Assembly (NCBI GenBank): GCA_963735955.1
Contig: CAVTND010000010.1
Coordinates: forward strand, 186,001 to 250,000
Length of the DNA: 64,000 bases
Source of the DNA: CAVTND01 sp963735955
Lineage (GTDB): Bacteria; Pseudomonadota; Gammaproteobacteria; Burkholderiales; Burkholderiaceae_F
Direction: 5' to 3'
Below the pieces are notes generated by a model, which worked only from the letters and a program-made list of their open reading frames with translations, was not told where the DNA came from and did no database searches. A program made the position numbers and the translations under genes. Of the stretch, positions 37,662 through 44,414 are shown piece by piece (position 1 is the first letter of the stretch; every line of letters begins with the position of its first letter).

Positions 37662-37991
37662 TCAGCGGTGGCCTTGCGCAACTCCGGAAATCCGTATGCC
37701 GTACTTGTCGACGTACCCACCATTGACCCGGGTATAGATCTTGCCGGACTTGTCGATTGCCTTGTCCGGGCCCAGTGCGCGCAGGAGTGTGGCCGCGGTC
37801 GGCAAGTCATCCTCGACCTTGTCGATCGACTTCACATCATTGAGAGTGGTCTTGATGTCGCAAGGCCTGTCACTGTAGGTCACCAAGCCGCTGTCCTGCT
37901 GGCACTTGAACACCTGAGCACCGGCGCCTGAGGGCGCAAGCGATGCAGCAACGGCTGCAAGCAGGAGTCCAACGGTGGCCGAGGTGTTCAT
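37662..37991 (-). CDS. exported DUF4124-like protein
   Basis: 109 aa from the ATG at 37991. The signal peptide MNTSATVGLLLAAVAASLAP ends GAGAQ. The domain AQVFKCQQDSGLVTYSDRPC matches the DUF4124 pattern (short beta hairpin with two Cys). The rest is Asp/Lys-rich. Proteins of this type are common small periplasmic proteins of beta- and gammaproteobacteria with no known role. It lies just upstream of tRNA-Arg on the opposite strand. Confidence 0.72.
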   Translation of the reverse strand: MNTSATVGLLLAAVAASLAPSGAGAQVFKCQQDSGLVTYSDRPCDIKTTLNDVKSIDKVEDDLPTAATLLRALGPDKAIDKSGKIYTRVNGGYVDKYGIRISGVAQGHR

Positions 37992-38171
37992 GGAACGCAG
38001 GCGCAAGTCGTAACGGCCTGACGTTACGAGGTTGGCACGACCTTCTTTCGGCCGAGTTGCGCCTATTCCGTGGAGCAATTCGGCCTAAAGTTTTGCTGCT
38101 CACGACAGGGTTGTCGGAGCGGTGCAGTAAGAGCGAGATCGCGACGGACCCCATGTTAAACTTCGCGCCTT

Positions 38172-38248
38172 GCGCCCGTAGCTCAGTTGGATAGAGTACT
38201 TGGCTACGAACCAAGGGGTCGTGGGTTCGAATCCTGCCGGGCGCGCCA
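38172..38248 (+). tRNA. tRNA-Arg(ACG)
   Basis: A 77-nt cloverleaf with encoded CCA. The acceptor GCGCCCG pairs with CGGGCGC, the anticodon stem is CTTGG/CCAAG with loop CTACGAA (anticodon ACG), and the T-arm contains GGTTCGAATCC. Its 3' part is repeated at 48549 and, degenerately, at 56740, marking it as an integration site. Confidence 0.97.
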
Positions 38249-38263
38249 CTCTCAAAACGGGCT
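38219..38263 (+). repeat. left direct repeat (att site) in tRNA-Arg 3' end
   Basis: A 45-bp sequence covering the tRNA T-arm, acceptor strand, CCA and the first 15 bp beyond is repeated perfectly at 48549-48593. Such a repeat at a tRNA 3' end is the hallmark of tyrosine-recombinase integration. Confidence 0.88.
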
Positions 38264-38294
38264 TAAATCGCGAGATTTCAGCCCGTTCTTTTTT
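38256..38294 (+). terminator. Rho-independent terminator after tRNA-Arg
   Basis: AACGGGCT pairs with AGCCCGTT and an inner AAATC pairs with GATTT around a GCGA loop; TCTTTTTT follows. The left repeat covers the start of this hairpin, so the second att copy carries a similar but re-formed terminator. Confidence 0.8.
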
Positions 38295-38359
38295 GACTCG
38301 GTGATACCTCGGTGATACCGCCCGGGGCGACTGCGGAGCGGGGATCAGTGGCCGGCCCC

Positions 38360-38548
38360 TCATATCCCGTTCACCTTCGCCGCGTGGTCTAGGACCCTGC
38401 GACGCTGGTCTTGAGTCAGGTTGGCGATCTCGGCGAGGACGCGCAACGCGTGAGTCCGCACGGCGTCCTTCGAGAACTGGGATTGGCGCTGGCGGCGAAG
38501 CCCGAGCTTGCGGCGCGTGTCCGCGGGGATGTCGTCGATCGTCAGCAT
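38360..38548 (-). CDS. small hypothetical protein (62 aa)
   Basis: Starts MLTIDDIPADTRRKLGLRRQ and continues with Arg/Gln-rich, probably helical sequence (ALRVLAEIANLTQDQRRRVL). On the same strand directly upstream a reading frame ends GDDERADFDARR before a TGA, five bases from this ATG, so it was probably the second gene of an operon whose first gene is truncated near 38680. No family recognised; size and context resemble phage or island regulators. Confidence 0.5.
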   Translation of the reverse strand: MLTIDDIPADTRRKLGLRRQRQSQFSKDAVRTHALRVLAEIANLTQDQRRRVLDHAAKVNGI

Positions 38549-38728
38549 CGGTCACCTCCGCGCGTCGAAGTCGGCGCGCTCGTCGTCGCCCCAGATCGGC
38601 GGCGCGGGCGGCAGCATCGAGTCAGGCGGCGCTCCGTTGAGCCACGCGACCAGGGCCGCGGGAACGCCTTTGTCTCAAGCCAGCATGGAAGCTTTAGGAA
38701 CCGGGCGGCCGCGACGATGGGCGAATCG

Positions 38729-39310
38729 TTACGTGACCGTCCGCCGAGGCAGCGCCCGAAGTAGCTCAAGGAACGCGTCAGACAACTGGCGTCTCGATAT
38801 CACGATGCCGTCTGCCACTTCCCAAGAAACGCTTCGATCCGTCGACATCCCTGGTTGAGCCACGTCATAGTCGGTCGATCGATACCGATATGCTGGCTGA
38901 AACTTCGCGAGCGGGATTCTCACGCGCTCAAACAGGTGCTTCGTGTCTTTGGAGACGCCGGCGGCGGAAGTGGAACTGAGTTCCGCATCGCCTGCGATAC
39001 GCTCATCGATCGAACGAACCACTTCATAGAGACACATAACGAACATACAACCGTCGAGCCAAAGTTCCGTGACGGTATCTGAGTCCGCGATAGCCTCCGT
39101 TACGGCATCTGAGTCCTCGATCGCTCTGGCTTTCGACCTGTTCCGTGCGTATTCATGTTCTCGCACATTGAGGTCGCGATCCCTGCGCCCCAAGTTCTGC
39201 GCGAAAACTGCCATGAAGAGCTCAAAGCGCTCCAAGCGATGCGACAGGCCAGTCCACTCTTCGTAGCGCTCCTGCCAAGGATCCAGCTCCCTAGGGGCTC
39301 GTTCAGTCAT
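38729..39310 (-). CDS. hypothetical protein (193 aa)
   Basis: Starts MTERAPRELDPWQERYEEWT; acidic, with helical stretches (RLERFELFMAVFAQNLGRRD, MFVMCLYEVVRSIDERIAGD). No signal peptide, no clear transmembrane helix and no known motif. It lies 15 bp downstream of the HsdR-N-like gene on the same strand and is probably cotranscribed, so it may be a partner of that nuclease-like protein. Confidence 0.6.
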   Translation of the reverse strand: MTERAPRELDPWQERYEEWTGLSHRLERFELFMAVFAQNLGRRDRDLNVREHEYARNRSKARAIEDSDAVTEAIADSDTVTELWLDGCMFVMCLYEVVRSIDERIAGDAELSSTSAAGVSKDTKHLFERVRIPLAKFQPAYRYRSTDYDVAQPGMSTDRSVSWEVADGIVISRRQLSDAFLELLRALPRRTVT

Positions 39311-39325
39311 CGAACCATCATCGCT

Positions 39326-40165
39326 TCAGGCTTGAGACTGTGTATCAGCAGGCGCCGCTGCCAACGGCACCGCTGCCAGCTCTGCACCTTCGCGGGCGGG
39401 TTTGTCTTCGGCTTTGCCGTTTGCGTTTCTCAAAGCTTTCGCCGCTGCTCGCGCTACCTTCCGTCTCGCTTCCTCCGCCTTTTCGCCTTCGACCACTTCA
39501 CGTTTGATCACTTCGTTCGTCAGCACGGCACGAATCTGTTCAACATCGATCCGTACATCCGGGGACAGTCGGCGTAGCTCGCGACGGATCACTTCCAGAA
39601 CAGGCTGAGACTCAAGCATGGCACCGACAAAGAAGCGGGAAAGCGCCTGCTTCTGAGTGTGATACTCCCCGAGCACGGATCGCTGCCATCCCTCCTTGCA
39701 CCACAGGTAGAGCAAGTCGAGGTCGGCTTCAGAGCGCGGATTCAGTCGAGAAAAGTCAATGTCGACCACCAACTCTTGGTCGATCGGCATGGCGAAAACG
39801 ATGTGGTAAATGCGCCAACAAAGTCCGTTGGTCAGCAACACCCAGTCGACACCCTGATTGGCTGCATAGTCAATCGCTTGCTTGACGTGTTGCTCCTTGA
39901 GCTCCAAGCCGATCGCTTTGACTTCAATGAGCGTCTGAAGCGTGCCATCAATTTTTGTGGCGAGATCGCAGTAGGTGCCCCGGATGGCGAACTCGGAGGT
40001 CACCTCAGAGTATTTGTCATATCCGAAGACATCGGCGAGGATGTCCTTGACGATGGTGACGGTGTCGGCTTCTCCGACGTCACGCGACTTCGCCGCATTA
40101 AGGATTGGTTGATAGTGCTTGATGCCAGCAAGTAGTCGGTCAGCAACCTTCTTCGGAACTGTCAT
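39326..40165 (-). CDS. type I restriction enzyme R N-terminal-like protein (orphan)
   Basis: 279-aa protein with a PD-(D/E)xK-type nuclease fold seen in HsdR N-terminal domains: VKDILADVFGYDKYSEVTSE, GTYCDLATKIDGTLQTLIEV with the acidic and EVK active-site residues, and KQAIDYAANQGVDWVLLTNG. It lacks the helicase motor, methylase and specificity subunits of a type I system. The C-terminal 100 residues are a charged, Ala/Lys-rich tail. Stand-alone HSDR_N_2-type proteins are common in mobile elements with unclear function; a defence role is possible. Confidence 0.75.
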   Translation of the reverse strand: MTVPKKVADRLLAGIKHYQPILNAAKSRDVGEADTVTIVKDILADVFGYDKYSEVTSEFAIRGTYCDLATKIDGTLQTLIEVKAIGLELKEQHVKQAIDYAANQGVDWVLLTNGLCWRIYHIVFAMPIDQELVVDIDFSRLNPRSEADLDLLYLWCKEGWQRSVLGEYHTQKQALSRFFVGAMLESQPVLEVIRRELRRLSPDVRIDVEQIRAVLTNEVIKREVVEGEKAEEARRKVARAAAKALRNANGKAEDKPAREGAELAAVPLAAAPADTQSQA

Positions 40166-40314
40166 TTGGTCCCCTCGTGGATGTTTTGACGTCTGCGTTT
40201 CGGCTCAAGCCGCGCTTCGCATGTCGCGCGTCCTTCTCCGTAGCGGGGACGCCTTGCGATTCTGTGGGGACTGTCGGGCTGCGTAACGCGGGAATTGCCA
40301 AGCAAGAGCCGCTT

Positions 40315-40494
40315 TTATGTGTTCCCGCCTGATGACGGGTCGGTTGACGCGATGACGGTCGTCCCCGGCGGCATCCGCGCTTCGGGGTTGCACTCGCAGG
40401 CCTCGTCCTCCGCGCAGCAGGGACGGTCGCCAAACGGCACGTCGGGATGATCGACGCACACCCAGAGCAAGCCGCGACAGCGCGAGCAGTTCAT
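40315..40494 (-). CDS. small Cys-rich phage/island protein (59 aa)
   Basis: MNCSRCRGLLWVCVDHPDVP is followed by PCCAEDEACECNPEAR. Eight cysteines and one His in the first 40 residues suggest a zinc knuckle. Similar short proteins (MNCxRCxGLxWVCxxHP) occur in phages of Burkholderiales. Its ATG overlaps the stop of the 74-aa gene (ATGA), so the two form an operon. Confidence 0.65.
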   Translation of the reverse strand: MNCSRCRGLLWVCVDHPDVPFGDRPCCAEDEACECNPEARMPPGTTVIASTDPSSGGNT

Positions 40495-40715
40495 TCGTCC
40501 AGCGAGTCGTCCGCGCCGATCGCCCGGAGCCAGTAGGCGCAACCGGTCGAGTCGCCGACCACCTTGCGCGTCGGCTTCCAGCGTTCGCGCACGAGTCCGG
40601 CGCCGTAGTACTCGCCCCGGAAGAAGTCGCACGCGAGGCAGCCGAGGGAGCGCGCGCCGCGCTCTTGGATCAGTGGACGGAAGTAGGCGCGGATTGCGCA
40701 TCGCTCAACGCGCAT
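40491..40715 (-). CDS. small hypothetical protein (74 aa)
   Basis: Starts MRVERCAIRAYFRPLIQERG and contains LGCLACDFFRGEYYGAGLVR, with two close Cys. It overlaps the end of the PEP-CTERM gene by 46 bp on the same strand, and its own end overlaps the Cys-rich gene. Phage-like accessory protein of unknown role; the exact start is uncertain. Confidence 0.45.
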   Translation of the reverse strand: MRVERCAIRAYFRPLIQERGARSLGCLACDFFRGEYYGAGLVRERWKPTRKVVGDSTGCAYWLRAIGADDSLDE

Positions 40716-41371
40716 GATCCACGGCGGCGCGCAAGACCAAGCGCAACCAAGCCAATACCGAGCAGCGCGAGCGACGCGGGCTCAGGGATTCTGAACACTA
40801 AATCATCGAACCCTCGATTCGGGTTGCCGCTGTCCCCGGACACAACGAACAGCCACGTAATGTCCCGCCACCCCGGTCCGGTGAAGGATATCTCCGTCGG
40901 TACCGCATCTTGCACGTAGTCTCGGGCGTCCAAAAAGCCGCCGCCTGAGGAAGTCACGTACCAGTCGCCGATGCCGATAGACAAGAGGCTCAGCAGTGAA
41001 TAAGCCCCGCCGTCGAAGGTGATGTAGACACCTGCTTGAAAGAGAGGTGGCTGCGGACCGTCGTAGTTGGGGTTCTTTCGACCCGCGAGGTCCCACCCGA
41101 GCCACCTACTTGGAGCAATGGGGTAGATATCCATGTCAGGAGGGGTTGGCCCTACTACGTCGAAGTGACCGTTCGTGGAAAGGGTGAATCCTCGGTGCGA
41201 ATATTCATACAGCTGCACAGGGAGCGGCTCCTCGAAATCGAGGGTCACGATTTGCGATGCCGACGCCAGTTGTCCTGCCGTCGCCATAGCGAGTGCGAAG
41301 AGCGCGTGTATGCATTCCTTCGACAGCTTCACCTTACTCACATCAGCACGACTGCAAGGAAGCAGCTTCAT
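40670..41371 (-). CDS. PEP-CTERM sorting-domain protein
   Basis: 233 aa from the ATG at 41371 (MKLLPCSRADVSKVKLSKE), with signal peptide core HALFALAMATAGQLASAS. The mature beta-rich domain begins QIVTLDFEEPLPVQLYEYS. The C terminus has IPEPASLALLGIGLVALGL followed by ARRRG, the PEP-CTERM tripartite signal for exosortase-type sorting. A further 20 residues after the Arg cluster are unusual and may reflect a moved stop codon. No exosortase gene is in the window. Divergent from a similar double protein. Confidence 0.78.
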   Translation of the reverse strand: MKLLPCSRADVSKVKLSKECIHALFALAMATAGQLASASQIVTLDFEEPLPVQLYEYSHRGFTLSTNGHFDVVGPTPPDMDIYPIAPSRWLGWDLAGRKNPNYDGPQPPLFQAGVYITFDGGAYSLLSLLSIGIGDWYVTSSGGGFLDARDYVQDAVPTEISFTGPGWRDITWLFVVSGDSGNPNRGFDDLVFRIPEPASLALLGIGLVALGLARRRGSCALSDAQSAPTSVH

Positions 41372-41542
41372 TGTTCTCCCCTTTGACGCACTAGCTTCCT
41401 GCAAAACGGGTCGCGATGCTAGTAGCGGCCCCGACCGCAATTGGGCTATGCCAAAAACGGCCGCCTGTAAAAAGATTCGACAGTGGGCAAAATTCCAGCT
41501 ATTGCCGCCAGCAAAAACGCGGGTCACGATTGATGATCGATA

Positions 41543-41561
41543 TGGTCAAAGAGTCTGACCA
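41543..41561. promoter_or_regulatory. inverted repeat between divergent PEP-CTERM genes
   Basis: TGGTCA and TGACCA are separated by 7 bp in the 300-bp gap between the divergent genes; further TTGACCAG-like half-sites lie at about 41608-41640. It could be an operator for both genes. I see no gene in this gap and no clear sigma54 -24/-12 pair. Confidence 0.35.
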
Positions 41562-41671
41562 ACAGACAACATCGACCGGCGCATTGCTGGGAGGTTGTCG
41601 GCCCTGTTGACCAGACCCTCGCGTGCGCTTGACCAGTACTCGACGCGATCCACAACCGAGTGGAGGTCACT

Positions 41672-42871
41672 ATGTCAATGCTATGCCGCAAGGCTTTGCC
41701 GCGCTTCAAGACAAGACTCTTCTCATTGCTGTTGACGATCGCCATGGCACTGTCAGGCGTGCCGGCATTTGCGAAGATGATCACTTTCGATTTCGAACAG
41801 CCCGGAGTCTTTGACAGCTTCAGTATCACCAATACAACGACTCAGGGAGTGACGTTCTCGCCGAATTGTCATATCGATTGGGGCAATCCCCTTCCCGCCC
41901 TTTACGACAGCACCTGGATCGGATTCGATACGTTTGGGTGCGGCAACCCGCTGACCACGAACCCGAATTACCTTGGTCCGAATCTCTATCCGGCATCTAT
42001 CTTTGTGTTTTTTGAGAGTGGTCCGTTCTCCCTAAGGGAACTTACCGTCGCGTTGCCTACGTGGAAATTGACTTCATCAAACGGTGGATTCTTTGATTCC
42101 CTCTCCGTCGGCATCGCCGCCGAAGCCAGCTTCGTCGGACCGGCCTGGACCGACGTCGCCTGGCTTCTGTTTTATCAGGATTTCGAGAGCGGTAGCCCCT
42201 CTGGATTCGATAACTTGATCATTCAGGTTCCGGAGCCGGCAACATTGGCACTGCTCGGCTTGGTTTTAGCGGGGCTGGCGTTAAACCGTCGCCGACGGCT
42301 GATCAAACAGATCGCAGTGTCCTTCTGCGTGATGGCCCTATCGGCAAGCGCGAGCGCCACACTTCTGACGTTTGATGAAACGCCACAGCTCTGCATTGGT
42401 GGTCCGTTGTGCGTCGACGGTATCGACGTCCCTACCTACAAGGAAAAGGGATATACGTTTGCGATATCGGGGCCCGAGTCCCCGCACACCAACGATGGGG
42501 GTAGTCATGAGGGAACGCTTTGGTGGCATTGCTGTGCCCGTAACGCGGAACTGCTGATAACCCTGACAAGGAATGGCGGCGGGTTGTTCGACCTAATCGC
42601 CCTTGATATTGACGTCGGTCTCGAGGGTCCCGGCGGCTTGGGCGTGTCGGCTCCCGGACATGCAGAGCAGATCTTCTTGGACAGCGTAGACGATCAAGCG
42701 TTGAATTTCTTGGGCGTCTCTCAAGTATTTTTTCGGCTCGTCCCAGGAGTGGACGCGGTCGGCATCGATAACCTTCTGGTGAAGGCCGCCTCAGTTGCCG
42801 AGCCTGCCCCGCTGGCACTCATCGGCATCGCAATTGTCGGTCTTGCCTTCATCCGTCGCCGCATCGCGTAG
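41672..42871 (+). CDS. double PEP-CTERM protein (two sorting modules in one ORF)
   Basis: 399 aa from the ATG at 41672 (TGGAGG upstream). Module 1: signal peptide (FSLLLTIAMALSGVPAFA), beta-rich domain (MITFDFEQPGVFDSFSITN), and PEP-CTERM VPEPATLALLGLVLAGLAL plus NRRRR. Without a stop, module 2 follows: a second signal-like helix IAVSFCVMALSASASA, a beta-rich domain (TLLTFDETPQLCIGGPLC), and a second PEP-CTERM-like end, AEPAPLALIGIAIVGLAF plus IRRR. Either a natural fusion or two genes joined by lost separating bases. Confidence 0.75.
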   Translation: MSMLCRKALPRFKTRLFSLLLTIAMALSGVPAFAKMITFDFEQPGVFDSFSITNTTTQGVTFSPNCHIDWGNPLPALYDSTWIGFDTFGCGNPLTTNPNYLGPNLYPASIFVFFESGPFSLRELTVALPTWKLTSSNGGFFDSLSVGIAAEASFVGPAWTDVAWLLFYQDFESGSPSGFDNLIIQVPEPATLALLGLVLAGLALNRRRRLIKQIAVSFCVMALSASASATLLTFDETPQLCIGGPLCVDGIDVPTYKEKGYTFAISGPESPHTNDGGSHEGTLWWHCCARNAELLITLTRNGGGLFDLIALDIDVGLEGPGGLGVSAPGHAEQIFLDSVDDQALNFLGVSQVFFRLVPGVDAVGIDNLLVKAASVAEPAPLALIGIAIVGLAFIRRRIA

Positions 42872-42912
42872 GCAGATACTGGACAAGGGAAGAATCCGCT
42901 GCAAAGTCGCAC

Positions 42913-43422
42913 ATGACAACCGATGCCGAATGGCGCCGCTATGAGGTTGCAGCAAAGCAAATCATTGAGCATCTGCGCACTGAGTTTGGGTTCTCCGCGG
43001 TGAAGGGTAAGCAACACGTCGACGGCAAGTACGGCACGCGATGGGAGATCGATGCCAAGGGTCTGATCGAAGGGTCCAGCGCCTTTGTCATCATTGAGTG
43101 TCGGCGCAAGACAAAGTCGCGCCTAAAGCAAGAAGAGATTGGAGCGATAGCCTTCCGCATGGGATACACCGGCGCTTCGGGTGCCTGGGTCGTTTCGCCC
43201 TTGGGACTACAGGAAGGCGCGGCCAAAGTAGCTGCCGCGGCAGGCATTCGCGCCGTTCGCCTGCCAGCAGATGCAACGCTTGAAAACTTCGTGGTCGAGT
43301 TCCTCGGCAACTTATACGCATCGCTACCCAGCCTTCAGATGGAGGGCCAAACAGGAATCCTCACTCCGGTGGTCGAGAACAATGTCCCGCCAGCGGAAGC
43401 CGCACCGTCCAGAGTCCCGTGA
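42913..43422 (+). CDS. restriction endonuclease-like (Mrr-type PD-(D/E)xK) protein
   Basis: 169 aa. The N-terminal helix and core read AAKQIIEHLRTEFGFSAVKG, then GTRWEIDAKGLIEGSSAFVI followed by IECRRKTK, giving Asp and Glu-x-Lys-type active-site residues of the Mrr/PDDEXK fold (here ECR rather than ExK). GAWVVSPLGLQEGAAKVAAA resembles the Mrr C-terminal helix region. A stand-alone nuclease domain in the island; a role in defence or DNA processing is inferred. Confidence 0.65.
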   Translation: MTTDAEWRRYEVAAKQIIEHLRTEFGFSAVKGKQHVDGKYGTRWEIDAKGLIEGSSAFVIIECRRKTKSRLKQEEIGAIAFRMGYTGASGAWVVSPLGLQEGAAKVAAAAGIRAVRLPADATLENFVVEFLGNLYASLPSLQMEGQTGILTPVVENNVPPAEAAPSRVP

Positions 43423-43442
43423 TCGGCGAGCACGCCCACCGG

Positions 43443-43631
43443 TTACTTCTTCTCGCCATAAAGCCACCCCTGCATCGGCGTCATCGGTGTCATCGGGGTC
43501 ATGGGCGTCATCGGAATGAACCCGCCGGCGCGCATCTTGTTGCCGACCTTCTTCGGACCGCGCGGCGCGCCATCGCGCAGCTCCTCCTCCATCGCCAGAG
43601 CGCGCACGAGCGCGAGGCCGTCAGCAGTCAT
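43443..43631 (-). CDS. small protein with tandem MTP repeat (62 aa)
   Basis: Starts MTADGLALVRALAMEEELRD, contains GPKKVGNKMRAGGF, and then the repeat IPMTPMTPMTPMTPM encoded by imperfect 9-bp units at about 43473-43518. It ends QGWLYGEKK. The type is seen in phage-like gene sets beside the next small ORF. Function unknown; repeat number may vary by slippage. Confidence 0.5.
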   Translation of the reverse strand: MTADGLALVRALAMEEELRDGAPRGPKKVGNKMRAGGFIPMTPMTPMTPMTPMQGWLYGEKK

Positions 43632-43766
43632 CGCCGCTACGCGTGGGAACCGTACGAAAACGGTACCCAACCGATGCGATGAATGGGGTTCGGAGGTGTC
43701 CGCATACCTCCGACCGCCCATTGCCGCATGGCGCGGGGTGCGCGCGCGGACGCGGGGGCATCGCGG

Positions 43767-43952
43767 TCATTGCTTGAGCGCGTAGTCGGCCGCGTTGGCG
43801 CTGCCGATCGGCGAGCCGGCAATCTGCGCGGGTGCGGTCGTCGCGTCGCTGGTCGTGCCGATGATCGACGCGCACTGCGACGGCATCATCCCGGTGCGGT
43901 CGGCGGGCTTCGCGGTGTGGATCGGGTTCAGTTCGTAAACGGGTTTGGCCAT
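43767..43952 (-). CDS. small hypothetical protein (61 aa)
   Basis: MAKPVYELNPIHTAKPADRT is followed by low-complexity Ala/Ser/Thr sequence ending NAADYALKQ, upstream of and on the same strand as the MTP-repeat gene. An AGGAG-type RBS precedes the start. Probably an island or phage structural or accessory protein; no family recognised. Confidence 0.5.
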   Translation of the reverse strand: MAKPVYELNPIHTAKPADRTGMMPSQCASIIGTTSDATTAPAQIAGSPIGSANAADYALKQ

Positions 43953-43967
43953 CTTCGCTTCTCCTCT

Positions 43968-44325
43968 TCATGAGCCGGCGACTGAGCGGGACTTCAGTGC
44001 GGCTCTCCTGCTTCCGGCTCGAAGAATCACCAGCGCGTCGAGCCGCGCGAGTGCATCGGCTCGGATTTTTTTCCAGGCTGCGAATCGTCTGCGCCTTGAT
44101 GATGACCATGCCGTCGTCGCTGGTGCGCTGATCGCGTTTGGCGAGCAGTCGCTGCTTAATCGCTTCGGGCAGCGAAGACGCGCGAATGTCAAAGCGGCGA
44201 TGTATCGCGTTTGATACCTTGTTGACGTTCTGCCCGCCGGCACCCTGCGCGCGGATCGCAAGAAGCTCGATCTCGTTTTCGCGCAGCTCGTAATCAATCG
44301 AACGTGGGGCCATCAGGGCTTTCAT
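43968..44325 (-). CDS. arfB: ribosome-rescue hydrolase ArfB, frameshifted
   Basis: Peptidyl-tRNA hydrolase that frees stalled ribosomes. It starts MKALMAPRSIDYELRENEIE, and the catalytic GGQ is at residues 30-32 within RAQGAGGQNVNKVSNAIHRR. The basic C-terminal tail (RADALARLDALVILRAGSRR) is in another frame after a run of seven A bases near 44070, where eight are expected. The repaired length is about 119 aa; E. coli ArfB is 140. A housekeeping-type gene inside the proposed island, so either the island carries a copy or its borders need revision. Confidence 0.8.
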
Positions 44326-44353
44326 CTGTTACCCGCATTGTCGGCGCATCAAA

Positions 44354-44379
44354 AAAACGGCCGCAATAGCGGCCGTTTT
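44354..44379 (-). terminator. bidirectional terminator after the S8 protease gene
   Basis: AAAACGGCCGC pairs with GCGGCCGTTTT around an AATA loop. It lies 35 bp beyond the protease stop on the minus strand and before arfB; T-runs on both sides allow termination in both directions. Confidence 0.8.
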
Positions 44380-44414
44380 CACATCGCGTCGGCGCTCTGA
44401 CGTCGCCGTACGGA

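Noticed and set aside
43473..43518. Short CRISPR-like array
   Set aside because: The 9-bp period is an in-frame MTP codon repeat without spacers; no cas genes are present.
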